From Flavobacterium haoranii (GTDB lineage: Bacteria > Bacteroidota > Bacteroidia > Flavobacteriales > Flavobacteriaceae): a stretch of 64,000 bases of DNA. Under the pieces are notes generated by a model that saw nothing but the letters and a program-made list of their open reading frames with translations, did not search any database and was not told the DNA's origin. Shown here one piece after another: positions 37,617-45,600 of this stretch. The translations under genes were made by a program, and so were the position numbers. The stretch spans positions 31,666 to 95,665 of the forward strand of contig QKBC01000014.1 of NCBI GenBank assembly GCA_003246205.1, read 5' to 3'. The first letter of the stretch is position 1. Each line of letters starts with the position of its first letter.

Positions 37617-39023
37617 ATGAAAACAAGTTATTACGACTTAATTAATCAAACTTTTTATTTTCCTCAAGAAGAATTTACTTTAAATAAAGATAATTTACAA
37701 TTTCATGGCATTGATTTAATGAAATTAGTGGAAGAATATGGTACTCCTTTAAAGTTTACCTATTTACCTAAAATTTCAAAAAACATCAAAAGAGCCAAAA
37801 CGTGGTTCCGTAATTCAATGGAAAAATTGGATTATGACGGTAAATATTACTATTGTTATTGCACTAAAAGTTCTCATTTTAAATTTATTTTAGATGAAGC
37901 TTTAAAAAACAATATTCACATTGAGACTTCTTCTGCTTACGATATTAATATTGTAGAGAAGTTAATTGAGGATGGAAAAATTAACAAAAACACTTTTGTA
38001 ATTTGTAATGGTTTCAAGCGAGAGCAATACATTGAAAATATCGCTCGTTTAATTAACAACGGGCATAAAAATACCATGCCTGTAATTGATAATTATGAAG
38101 AATTAGACTTATTACAAGAGCAAATTAAAGGTAAATTCAAAATCGGGATTCGTATTGCTGCTGAAGAAGAACCTAAATTTGAATTCTATACATCTCGTTT
38201 AGGAATCGGATATAAAAATATTGTTCCTTTTTACCGCAAACAAATTCAGGACAATAAAAAAGTGGAACTAAAAATGCTTCACTTCTTTATTAATACCGGA
38301 ATTCGTGATACAGCCTACTATTGGAACGAATTATTAAAATGTATGAAAGTATACATTGCTTTGAAAAAAGAATGTCCTTCACTTGACAGTTTAAATATTG
38401 GTGGTGGTTTCCCTATCAAAAGTTCACTAGCTTTTGATTATGATTACCAATACATGGTTGAAGAGATCTTAAACCAAATTAAAATAGCTTGTGACGAAGC
38501 TGAAATTGAAGTTCCTAACATTTTTACGGAATTCGGTTCCTTTACTGTCGGAGAATCCGGAGGTGCTATTTACGAAGTATTGTATCAAAAACAACAAAAC
38601 GATCGTGAAAACTGGAATATGATCGATTCTTCGTTCATCACAACATTACCGGATACTTGGGCTATCAACAAACGTTTTGTTATGATGGCTGTAAACCGAT
38701 GGAATGATGCTTACGAAAGAGTTCTTTTAGGAGGTTTAACGTGTGACAGTGATGATTATTACAACTCAGAACAACACATGAATGCGGTGTATTTACCTAA
38801 ATACAACAAAGAAAAACCTTTATACATAGGATTCTTTAATACTGGTGCTTACCAAGAAACCATCGGAGGATTCGGAGGATTACACCACTGTTTAATTCCT
38901 CAACCTAAGCATATTTTGATTGATCGAGACAAAAACGGAATCATTGCAACCGAAATTTTCTCAGAACAACAAAAAGCGGAAGATGTACTGGAAATTTTAG
39001 GATATAATAAAAAACAACAATAA
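37617..39023 (+). CDS. speA: Arginine decarboxylase (PLP alanine-racemase fold)
   Basis: Decarboxylates arginine to agmatine, the start of the plant/bacterial polyamine route. 468 residues of the fold-III type: PLP Lys in YYCYCTKSSHFKF, HFFINTGIRDTAYY, the glycine loop NIGGGFPIKS, FGSFTVGESG, and LTCDSDDYY with the second active-site Cys and Asp. This is shorter than the E. coli SpeA (about 650). The next gene is a deoxyhypusine-synthase-like protein; no agmatinase lies between. Confidence 0.88.
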   Translation: MKTSYYDLINQTFYFPQEEFTLNKDNLQFHGIDLMKLVEEYGTPLKFTYLPKISKNIKRAKTWFRNSMEKLDYDGKYYYCYCTKSSHFKFILDEALKNNIHIETSSAYDINIVEKLIEDGKINKNTFVICNGFKREQYIENIARLINNGHKNTMPVIDNYEELDLLQEQIKGKFKIGIRIAAEEEPKFEFYTSRLGIGYKNIVPFYRKQIQDNKKVELKMLHFFINTGIRDTAYYWNELLKCMKVYIALKKECPSLDSLNIGGGFPIKSSLAFDYDYQYMVEEILNQIKIACDEAEIEVPNIFTEFGSFTVGESGGAIYEVLYQKQQNDRENWNMIDSSFITTLPDTWAINKRFVMMAVNRWNDAYERVLLGGLTCDSDDYYNSEQHMNAVYLPKYNKEKPLYIGFFNTGAYQETIGGFGGLHHCLIPQPKHILIDRDKNGIIATEIFSEQQKAEDVLEILGYNKKQQ

Positions 39024-39036
39024 TCATAATTCTTCC

Positions 39037-39070
39037 CTATTTAGATATCATTTAAGCAACATCTAAATAG
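39037..39070 (+). repeat. Perfect 10-base inverted repeat between speA and the DHS-like gene
   Basis: CTATTTAGAT at 39037-39046 and ATCTAAATAG at 39061-39070 with a 14-base loop. AT-rich, no T run follows, so it is not a standard terminator; it could be an intercistronic RNA hairpin or an operator. Confidence 0.55.
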
Positions 39071-39091
39071 AGTTGGTAAAAAATAAACAAA

Positions 39092-40063
39092 ATGAAAGGA
39101 CCAATCAGTCAATTTGTAGAGAAAAACTATCTACATTTTAACGCTGCTGCTTTAGTTGATGCAGCAAAAGGATACGAAGAACATTTACTGGACAACGGTA
39201 AAATGATGGTTACTTTAGCAGGTGCTATGAGTACCGCGGAGTTAGGAAAGTCATTAGCCGAAATGATTCGTCAAGATAAAATTCATATTATTTCTTGTAC
39301 AGGTGCTAACTTAGAAGAAGATATTATGAATTTGGTAGCGCACAATTCTTATAAAAGAGTGCCACACTATCGTGATTTATCACCACAAGAAGAATGGGAT
39401 TTATTAGAGAATCATTATAATCGTGTAACGGATACTTGTATTCCGGAAGAAGAAGCATTCCGTAGATTACAATCTCATTTACATGATATCTGGAATAAAG
39501 CAGACAAAGCCGGAGAACGTTATTTTCCCCACGAATTTATGTACCAAATGATTAATTCAGGTGTTTTGGAACAATATTATGAAATTGACCCTAAAGATTC
39601 TTGGATGATTGCTGCTGCTGAGAAAAATTTACCAATTGTAGTTCCGGGTTGGGAAGACAGTACTATGGGTAATATTTTTGCTTCTTATTGTATTAAAGGA
39701 GAATTCAAAGCTACTACTATGAAAAGTGGTGTAGAATACATGATGTGGTTAGCCGAGTGGTACAAAAATAATTGCGAAGGAAAAGGTATAGGATTTTTCC
39801 AAATCGGAGGTGGTATTGCAGGTGATTTTCCTATTTGTGTAGTACCAATGCTATATCAGGATATGGAAATGCACGATGTGCCATTCTGGGCTTATTTCTG
39901 CCAAATCTCAGACTCAACAACTAGTTATGGTTCTTATTCAGGAGCCGTTCCTAATGAAAAAATAACTTGGGGAAAATTAGATATCCATACTCCTAAATTT
40001 ATTGTAGAATCAGACGCAACAATTGTGGCTCCACTTATTTTTGCGTATGTTTTAGGATGGTAA
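39092..40063 (+). CDS. Deoxyhypusine-synthase-like protein
   Basis: NAD-dependent aminobutyl-transfer family; bacterial members usually make homospermidine or related polyamines because bacteria lack eIF5A. 323 residues: SCTGANLEEDIMNLVAH, GWEDSTMGNIFASYC, FFQIGGGIAGDFPICVVPM, and C-terminal ITWGKLD with the catalytic Lys position of DHS. Immediately follows speA, so it probably acts on agmatine- or putrescine-derived substrates. Confidence 0.88.
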   Translation: MKGPISQFVEKNYLHFNAAALVDAAKGYEEHLLDNGKMMVTLAGAMSTAELGKSLAEMIRQDKIHIISCTGANLEEDIMNLVAHNSYKRVPHYRDLSPQEEWDLLENHYNRVTDTCIPEEEAFRRLQSHLHDIWNKADKAGERYFPHEFMYQMINSGVLEQYYEIDPKDSWMIAAAEKNLPIVVPGWEDSTMGNIFASYCIKGEFKATTMKSGVEYMMWLAEWYKNNCEGKGIGFFQIGGGIAGDFPICVVPMLYQDMEMHDVPFWAYFCQISDSTTSYGSYSGAVPNEKITWGKLDIHTPKFIVESDATIVAPLIFAYVLGW

Positions 40064-40091
40064 TTTTTTTTGAAATTTTTCCCTTAAAATA

Positions 40092-40122
40092 TTTGATTTT
40101 TTCATTTAGGATATTACATTTG
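40092..40122 (+). promoter_or_regulatory. Predicted promoter of the acidic small protein gene
   Basis: TTTG at 40092-40095, 19-base spacer, TACATTTG at 40115-40122; exact Bacteroidota consensus, 28 bases before the ATG. Confidence 0.75.
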
Positions 40123-40150
40123 ACAAAAATACAAGACTAAAAACAACCCA

Positions 40151-40450
40151 ATGAAAAGAGTAATTGTTGATTATGCAAAATTGACAAACGAAATCTTAAC
40201 ACTACTAGTTGAGAAGTTTCCTGACGGCTATGATGAAACAGACATCATCCGTTTTAAAAATGCTAAAAATGAAACCATCGAAGCTGTTGAAGTACGTACA
40301 GAAGACACTATTTACCTTGTAAAAGTGAGTACTAAACTTGCAGATAGAATTGAGAACTTTGAAGATGATGATTTAGAGGATACTGCAGATGATGATTCAT
40401 TAGACGCTTTAAAAGATCTGGAAATAGCAGACGAATCTGAAGAAGATTAA
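40151..40450 (+). CDS. Conserved small acidic protein, unknown function
   Basis: 99 residues: a compact alpha/beta N-terminal part (VIVDYAKLTNEILTLLVEKF, then VEVRTEDTIYLVKVST) and a strongly acidic tail (DDDLEDTADDDSLDAL and EIADESEED). Single-gene transcript with a strong promoter and terminator. No domain of known function recognised; the tail suggests binding of basic partners or chaperone-like behaviour, inferred only from charge. Confidence 0.8.
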   Translation: MKRVIVDYAKLTNEILTLLVEKFPDGYDETDIIRFKNAKNETIEAVEVRTEDTIYLVKVSTKLADRIENFEDDDLEDTADDDSLDALKDLEIADESEED

Positions 40451-40453
40451 TAT

Positions 40454-40485
40454 AAAAAAGGAGCTTAAAATTAAGCTCCTTTTTT
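40454..40485. terminator. Bidirectional terminator
   Basis: AAAAAAGGAGCTTAA, two-base loop, TTAAGCTCCTTTTTT between the acidic-protein gene and the convergent DinB gene. Confidence 0.9.
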
Positions 40486-40490
40486 ATATT

Positions 40491-41000
40491 TTATAAATAA
40501 CGTTCTTTAATCACATTAATATGGTGCGCTTCATGTCCTAAAATAACACATCCTATAGCACCTACCGACATTTTATTTCCGGAAACTTCCCCTATTCTAT
40601 TCAATTGTTCTTCTCCAAAGTTCTTAAATAACGAAATTGTAGCTTTCCTAACAGTCAAAAATTCTTCTAACAAACTTTCTACACTTCGATCATTTGCTCC
40701 GGCGAACTGAACAAAATCATTTTCTTCAAACCCCGGTAAAGCTGTTTTATCGTTCCGAGCAATTCTCAAGCTTCTGTATGAAAATATACGTTCCGCATCT
40801 GTTATGTGAAGTAAGATATCTTTAGGAGTCCATTTATTCGGGGCATAACTGAATTCCGTTTTGTTTTGCGGGATTTGTCTAAAAAAAGTAACTAATTCTT
40901 CTTCTTGTCGATACAATCCTTCAACAATATCCTGATGTCCAGAAGCATACTCTATATATTTTTCATAAAAAGGCGGAAAAACAAGATCAATTGATTTCAT
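40491..41000 (-). CDS. DinB-family protein
   Basis: 169-residue four-helix-bundle DinB-like protein with likely metal-binding histidines in WTPKDILLHITDAERI and GHEAHHINVIKERYL. Family members are often thiol-S-transferases or damage-inducible proteins; no specific activity can be assigned. Confidence 0.85.
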   Translation of the reverse strand: MKSIDLVFPPFYEKYIEYASGHQDIVEGLYRQEEELVTFFRQIPQNKTEFSYAPNKWTPKDILLHITDAERIFSYRSLRIARNDKTALPGFEENDFVQFAGANDRSVESLLEEFLTVRKATISLFKNFGEEQLNRIGEVSGNKMSVGAIGCVILGHEAHHINVIKERYL

Positions 41001-41014
41001 AAAGGTCTACAATT

Positions 41015-41042
41015 AAAAAATCCCGAAAAAATCGGGATTTAT
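41015..41042 (-). terminator. Terminator after the Lrp gene
   Basis: Minus strand: AAATCCCGA, 5-base loop, TCGGGATTT with a further T run. Separates the Lrp gene from DinB. Confidence 0.85.
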
Positions 41043-41060
41043 ATATAATCAATTATTTTT

Positions 41061-41540
41061 TTACAATTCTTTAAAGATTGTGTGCATTAAGCGTTTTTTA
41101 TCATTAATGCTTTCTTCAAGAGAAATCATGGTTTCTGTTCTGTAAACACCTTCAATATCGTCAATCAAAAAGATCACTTCTTTAGCATGTTTTGTATCTC
41201 GGGCACGGATCTTACAAAAAATATTAAATTTCCCTGTCGTTACATGAGCAACTGTTACAAAAGGAATTTCACTAATTCTCTGCAACACAAATTTAGTTTG
41301 AGAAGTATTATGAAGAAATACACCTACATAAGCAATAAAAGCATAGCCAAGTTTTTCATAATCTAATGTAAGTGAAGAACCTTGAATAATTCCTGCATCC
41401 TCCATCTTTTTAACACGTACGTGAACAGTACCCGCAGATATTAATAACTTTTTTGCAATATCTGTAAAAGGAACTCTTGTATTGTCAATCAACATATCCA
41501 AAATTTGGTGATCAACTTCATCTAAACGAAACTTACTCAT
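41061..41540 (-). CDS. Lrp/AsnC-family transcriptional regulator
   Basis: 159 residues: N-terminal HTH (VDHQILDMLIDNTRVPFTDIAKKLLISAGTVHVRVKKME) and a C-terminal RAM/ACT-like domain (YAFIAYVGVFLHNTS, VAHVTTGKFNIFCKI) that binds amino-acid effectors. Lies 38 bases after the M14 peptidase gene, so the two probably share the operator-controlled promoter at 42750; targets unknown. Confidence 0.92.
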   Translation of the reverse strand: MSKFRLDEVDHQILDMLIDNTRVPFTDIAKKLLISAGTVHVRVKKMEDAGIIQGSSLTLDYEKLGYAFIAYVGVFLHNTSQTKFVLQRISEIPFVTVAHVTTGKFNIFCKIRARDTKHAKEVIFLIDDIEGVYRTETMISLEESINDKKRLMHTIFKEL

Positions 41541-41578
41541 AAAAAAGTGCTTATATTAAATTATATTAAAACGCAATA

Positions 41579-42736
41579 TTAGTCATTTATTTTCAAACCA
41601 TTACAAAATTTTAACAAATTATTTAGTAAAAAATCAGCTTTTGCTCCTATTTTAGGATAATTTACATTTTCAGCCGAAAATAATTTATCAAATCCATCAA
41701 ATTCGTAATGCCCTATATTTTCTTCTAAATCTCCTATTTTGGCAATTTTCGCTTCAAAAATAACCTTACCATCTTTAAGCAATTCAGAATATTGTGCTGC
41801 AAAGTTAATTATTTTTTTCTGGTTATTTTCAATTATTTGAACATTTTTATAAATAAAATCAAAAAAATACGGAGAATTTTGAGGAATTGTTAAGTATTTT
41901 TCCAAATCGTTATTAACTATAACGTTTTCGTTAATTGTATAAATCGCTGAAATTAAAGCTATAAATACAAAATTCCTTACTATATCACGCTCATAATCGT
42001 ACTGAAAATGCCCGGCTTCAAATAAAATTGTAGGTATTTGTTGCGCTGTCAAATAATCGCCTATACAATTTATATTAAAACTATCATCAAAACGTCCTAT
42101 TTGATCCGGAATTACCTCTTTTAAACTATCAAATATTCCATTAATAGCATGTATTGCTTTCATTCTCACCTCATTAAATTCTCGTGATTCATTGTAAGCA
42201 GGTGCTAAAAAAGACATAGTTGCCGGTTTTTGCGTCCCAATTGTACCGAAAATAGTCCGTTGATCGTGTAAATTAAAACAGTAATCAGGCTGTATTTGTT
42301 CCACTAATCTTCTTAACACCTTACTTTCCGGCTGCGTAAGATTAAAAGCATCCCTATTTAAGTCAACCTGGTTTGCATTTACTCGAGTGTAAGCTTCTGC
42401 TCCATCCGGATTTAGAATAGGAACCATATATAAAGTAAAATTCTCCTTAATATATAGGTTAAATGAACTGTCTGAGTTCAAATAATGAAGAAAATCCAAC
42501 AGTCCTTTAGTAGTAGTAGATTCATTTCCGTGCATTTGAGACCACATCAATATCTTTTTTGAGCCTCTTCCAAAAGTTACTAACGGAATATCTTTCTCTA
42601 GAACAGACTGCCCAACAACTTCTAATTTAAAATCAGAATTGAGGTTATTAAGAAAAGGAAAAATCATTTCCAGAGTAACGTATCTCCCTTGTATTTCAGA
42701 AACTAAATTTTGTTTCGCTATATCTAATAAATTCAT
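41579..42736 (-). CDS. M14-family zinc carboxypeptidase
   Basis: 385 residues with the zinc motif MHGNES (His and Glu), NPDGAEAYTRVNANQVDLNRD (Arg/Asn substrate residues), a third zinc His in CFNLHDQRT, and the catalytic Glu in ILFEAGHF. No signal peptide, so it probably acts in the cytoplasm on small peptides or acylated amino acids. Divergent from the XRE gene; two promoter-embedded operators sit directly upstream of its ATG. Confidence 0.9.
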   Translation of the reverse strand: MNLLDIAKQNLVSEIQGRYVTLEMIFPFLNNLNSDFKLEVVGQSVLEKDIPLVTFGRGSKKILMWSQMHGNESTTTKGLLDFLHYLNSDSSFNLYIKENFTLYMVPILNPDGAEAYTRVNANQVDLNRDAFNLTQPESKVLRRLVEQIQPDYCFNLHDQRTIFGTIGTQKPATMSFLAPAYNESREFNEVRMKAIHAINGIFDSLKEVIPDQIGRFDDSFNINCIGDYLTAQQIPTILFEAGHFQYDYERDIVRNFVFIALISAIYTINENVIVNNDLEKYLTIPQNSPYFFDFIYKNVQIIENNQKKIINFAAQYSELLKDGKVIFEAKIAKIGDLEENIGHYEFDGFDKLFSAENVNYPKIGAKADFLLNNLLKFCNGLKIND

Positions 42737-42749
42737 GGATTATAAACTT

Positions 42750-43055
42750 TTTACAAATGTAAACATCTTAAAGTTTACAAATGTAAAACAATAAAATCAA
42801 TTCTTAATTTACAATTGTAATTTATCATAATACTCTTTATTAATTGGTTATCTACGATTAAGATACATTTGTAAACTATTTTATATAAATAAATTTAAAT
42901 ATTTGTATTTCAGTTTATTAAGTTACACTATTTAAAGTTTTAATTGTATTATTTTGTACCGATTTCACCGCTATTTACATTTGTAAACTTGCTTATTTCA
43001 ATTGCTTTATTTACATTTGTAAAAAGATACTGTAATGCTTATTTACAATGGTAAA
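42750..43055. promoter_or_regulatory. Array of seven TTTACAnnTGTAAA operators between M14 and XRE genes
   Basis: Palindromes at 42750-42763, 42774-42787, 42974-42987 and 43010-43023 are perfect (TTTACA, two A/T, TGTAAA); those at 42808-42821 (1 mismatch), 42862-42875 (2) and 43042-43055 (1) are close. The perfect copies contain TACATTTG, the -7 promoter box: the first two on the minus strand towards the M14 gene, the last two on the plus strand towards XRE, where TTG lies 19 or 20 bases upstream (42954 and 42989). The final operator covers the XRE start codon. Predicted autorepression by the XRE protein. Little else is in this 311-base gap. Confidence 0.8.
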
Positions 43056-43539
43056 CACTGATGAATTTACAAAAAGACTAGAAAATATCTTTGACTTTTA
43101 CGGGTTGACTGCTTCGTCGTTTGCCGATAAAATCGGTGTACAACGCTCTAGTTTATCTCACCTACTCTCTGGTAGAAATAAACCTAGTCTGGATTTTGTA
43201 ATGAAAGTAATTGAAGTTTTTCCTGAAGTGGATCTCTATTGGATATTGAATGGGAAAGGTACTTTTCCGAAAAGTGATGCTCAAGATGTAATTAAAAGAA
43301 CTCCTTCTTCTCTACCGACTGAAAATATTAAAAATGGGGATGATGATTTATTCAGCTCAGTAGATTATGAAAATGAAAATAGTTCAAAAAATAGCGCAGA
43401 TGAAAACTTTGGAGAAAAAATTTCAAATACGCAAGTTTTGGATAGTCCGACAAATCATACGAAACATTCTTCAGAAATCGATAAAATTGTTATTTTTTAT
43501 ACTGACGGAACTTTTACATCTTATAATCCTAAAAAATAA
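43048..43539 (+). CDS. XRE-family helix-turn-helix regulator
   Basis: 163 residues. Residues about 8-70 form the Cro/CI-type HTH (ASSFADKIGVQRSSLSHLLS, GRNKPSLDFVMKVIEVFP); the conserved LYWILNGKGTF follows. The remaining half is polar, Asn/Asp/Ser-rich and probably disordered, ending in a small beta-like segment (KIVIFYTDGTFTSYNPKK). The ATG at 43048 sits inside the last operator of the array, so the protein very likely represses its own gene and the M14-Lrp operon. Convergent with the acyltransferase gene, whose stop is 2 bases away. Confidence 0.88.
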   Translation: MVNTDEFTKRLENIFDFYGLTASSFADKIGVQRSSLSHLLSGRNKPSLDFVMKVIEVFPEVDLYWILNGKGTFPKSDAQDVIKRTPSSLPTENIKNGDDDLFSSVDYENENSSKNSADENFGEKISNTQVLDSPTNHTKHSSEIDKIVIFYTDGTFTSYNPKK

Positions 43540-43540
43540 C

Positions 43541-44089
43541 TTAGAAAAAAGAATTTTCGGGATACTTTCCTTTTATCCCTCTGAATAAGTTTTGGAGTTT
43601 TTCAAAATCTTTATCCTTATCTGTGGTTAACCAATATGGTTCAAATATTTTAACTTCTTTGTGCTCATAGTCAAAAGTGACCGGCATAATAGGAACATTG
43701 GCTTTTTGGGCTATATAATAAAAACCCGTTTTCCATTCTGTCACTTTTTTACGTGTTCCTTCGGGCGCGATAGCTAATCGAAAAGTTTCTTTTTGTTCAA
43801 AAATAGCGGCTATAGCATCTACTTTGTTTTCATTTTTAGCACGATTAAGAGGAGTTCCTCCCATCCATTTGAAGTAATAGCCAAAAGGAAAAACGAAAAG
43901 TTCTTTTTTGGCAACAAAATTCATCTCTAAATTTAGAATGCCTCTGGTAAATACTCCTATAAAGAAATCATTCCAGCTAGTATGCGGTACAACTATAATA
44001 ATACACTTTTTAATTTCTGCAGGAAACAAACCTGTTATTTTCCAGCCCATTAGTCTGAAAAAAATAAATTTGTATAAAATTTGCTTCAT
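43541..44089 (-). CDS. 1-acylglycerol-3-phosphate acyltransferase-like protein (LPLAT family)
   Basis: 182 residues from the ATG at 44089 (MKQILYKFIFFRLMGWKI); the longer frame adds 27 hydrophobic residues of doubtful reality. Acyltransferase motifs: HTSWND (HX4D), GGTPLNR, APEGTR (PEGTR) and VPIMPVTF. Short LPLAT variants of this type are common in Bacteroidota; the acceptor may be a lysophospholipid or an ornithine lipid. Confidence 0.87.
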   Translation of the reverse strand: MKQILYKFIFFRLMGWKITGLFPAEIKKCIIIVVPHTSWNDFFIGVFTRGILNLEMNFVAKKELFVFPFGYYFKWMGGTPLNRAKNENKVDAIAAIFEQKETFRLAIAPEGTRKKVTEWKTGFYYIAQKANVPIMPVTFDYEHKEVKIFEPYWLTTDKDKDFEKLQNLFRGIKGKYPENSFF

Positions 44090-44152
44090 TTGGTTATAAT
44101 TTAAAAACAAAAATAGCATTATATTTACGTTACTAGCAATTATCAAACAACG

Positions 44153-44674
44153 ATGTGCAAAATAATTCACTTTTTAGCTGAAAACATGGAAGCAATTTTA
44201 TCGATTTGCGCTTTAATCGTAGCATATATTACTTATTCTTCTTCAAGGAAACATAATTATCTTTCTGTCAAACCAATCGCTTATATATTGCCAAAAGATT
44301 ATGAAGATCATGTTTGCGTCATTTTACAAAATAAAGGAACTGGTCCATTAATAACAAAATCAATTAAATTTATAAATGATGAAACAAAAGAAGAAAAAAA
44401 GTATTTAATTGATTTTGTTCCAGCCTTGAAAAACGGTGAAAAATATAGCGATTTCAGTAAGGCGCAAAAGTATATTTTAACTCCAAATGAGGATAAAATT
44501 CTATTAGAATATGCACTCAGAAAGGATTCTAAATCATTTGAAGAAAATAAAAGAATCATTAGAAAAGCCTTAAAAGATATCAGAATTATAATTACATATA
44601 CTGGAGTTTACAATGAAACTAAAGATACTTTAGTTTTTAAGTTAAAATGGTATGGAAGACATTTCAATAAATAA
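44153..44674 (+). CDS. Orphan protein with N-terminal membrane helix
   Basis: 173 residues (or 162 if it starts at the ATG at 44186). An N-terminal helix (MEAILSICALIVAYITYSSS) is followed by a soluble domain with a beta-rich start (SVKPIAYILPKDYEDHVCVILQ). Looks like small accessory membrane proteins seen in variable islands; no function recognised. It begins the accessory patch and is followed by a structured spacer. Confidence 0.65.
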   Translation: MCKIIHFLAENMEAILSICALIVAYITYSSSRKHNYLSVKPIAYILPKDYEDHVCVILQNKGTGPLITKSIKFINDETKEEKKYLIDFVPALKNGEKYSDFSKAQKYILTPNEDKILLEYALRKDSKSFEENKRIIRKALKDIRIIITYTGVYNETKDTLVFKLKWYGRHFNK

Positions 44675-44828
44675 CTGTTGGTAAGATCGTTTATAAATTA
44701 TGGCTAGGTTTGGGCAAGTTTTCCGAATTTTCTCCGAAAATTCGAAATTAAATTTTACATTTGTTATGGTTTGATTGTGATTTACGCCACAATTTTATAG
44801 TTGAGAACCGTTGTACGCAAGTTGAGAA
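44675..44828. repeat. Structured cassette-like spacer, left of the transglutaminase-like gene
   Basis: Holds a 9-bp hairpin (CGAATTTTC / GAAAATTCG, 44724-44743), a 6-bp hairpin (ATTGTG / CACAAT, 44774-44793), a promoter -7 box TACATTTG at 44756-44763, and at its right end CCGTTGTACGCAAG (44808-44821). That end is an imperfect inverted copy of CTGCGTATAACAATGG found just after the next gene. Confidence 0.5.
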
Positions 44829-45392
44829 ATGAACACAGATTACAAATTAACATCAAAAGATAAACTAACTGAACTTGCAAAAAGCAAAGGAATTGAAACA
44901 TGGAATGAACTGACCGAATTCATAAAAAAATTACCATACGGACGAAATAAAAATCGGACTGACTTTGAACTGGTATTATCTGAACAAAAAGGAACTTGTA
45001 GCTCAAAACATGCTCTTTTAAAAAGTATTGCGGATTTGAATAATGTTCCGAATATTGAATTGATAATCGGAATTTACCGAATGACCGAATCGAACACTCC
45101 AAAAATCGGAACTGAACTGACTAATAACTCGATTGAATTTATTCCTGAAGCACATTGTTATTTAAAAATCAATGGAAAACGAACTGATTTGACAAGTGGA
45201 CAATCTGAATTTATGAAAATTGAGAAAGATATAATTAAAGAAAAACTAATAGAACCAAATCAAGTCGCGGAATTCAAAATTGATTACCATAAAAAGTTTA
45301 TTGAAAATTGGCTAAAAGAAAACAACTCTGAATTTGAATTTGACCAAATTTGGAAAATAAGAGAAAAATGTATTACGAACTTAACTGAATAA
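44829..45392 (+). CDS. Probable transglutaminase-like cysteine protein, orphan
   Basis: 187 residues. KGTCSSKHALLKSIADLNN resembles the catalytic-Cys helix of the transglutaminase/protease superfamily, and EAHCYLKINGKRTDLTSGQ supplies a His and Asp in the expected order, a possible Cys-His-Asp triad. No signal peptide. Activity is a guess from these motifs. The gene is enclosed by structured inverted ends and unrelated to its neighbours, so it looks like a transferred single-gene cassette. Confidence 0.65.
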   Translation: MNTDYKLTSKDKLTELAKSKGIETWNELTEFIKKLPYGRNKNRTDFELVLSEQKGTCSSKHALLKSIADLNNVPNIELIIGIYRMTESNTPKIGTELTNNSIEFIPEAHCYLKINGKRTDLTSGQSEFMKIEKDIIKEKLIEPNQVAEFKIDYHKKFIENWLKENNSEFEFDQIWKIREKCITNLTE

Positions 45393-45600
45393 AAACCTGC
45401 GTATAACAATGGCTATACGTAATGCGGGCTGAATTGCTAAACCAAAGTTTCTACTTATTTATCAGCTCGCAGTTTAGATATTTATGAATACAAAAATAAC
45501 AAATATAAAAACGGCTCGCTACCGTTTCGTGCAAGATTGAAAACTACCGCTTTTCAATCCCACACTACGCATAGCCGATACCAATAACAAATTTTTACTA
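45393..45600. repeat. Structured cassette-like spacer, right side
   Basis: Contains CTGCGTATAACAATGG (45398-45413), then a long imperfect inverted repeat: GGCTATACGTAATGCGGG (45411-45428) against CCCACACTACGCATAGCC (45559-45576), enclosing hairpins AAACGG/CCGTTT (45509-45527) and TTGAAAA/TTTTCAA (45537-45557). The fold resembles single-strand recombination sites such as attC but the integron core GTTRRRY is not matched. Confidence 0.6.

Noticed and set aside
44754..44767. TTTACATTTGTTAT as a further XRE operator in the cassette spacer
   Set aside because: Only 12 of 14 match and its match is mainly the promoter box TACATTTG, which is common to many promoters here.
44808..45576. Canonical integron attC sites
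   Set aside because: The ends read GTTGTAC and GTTATAC, which do not fit GTTRRRY, and no integrase is in the window; kept only as cassette-like.
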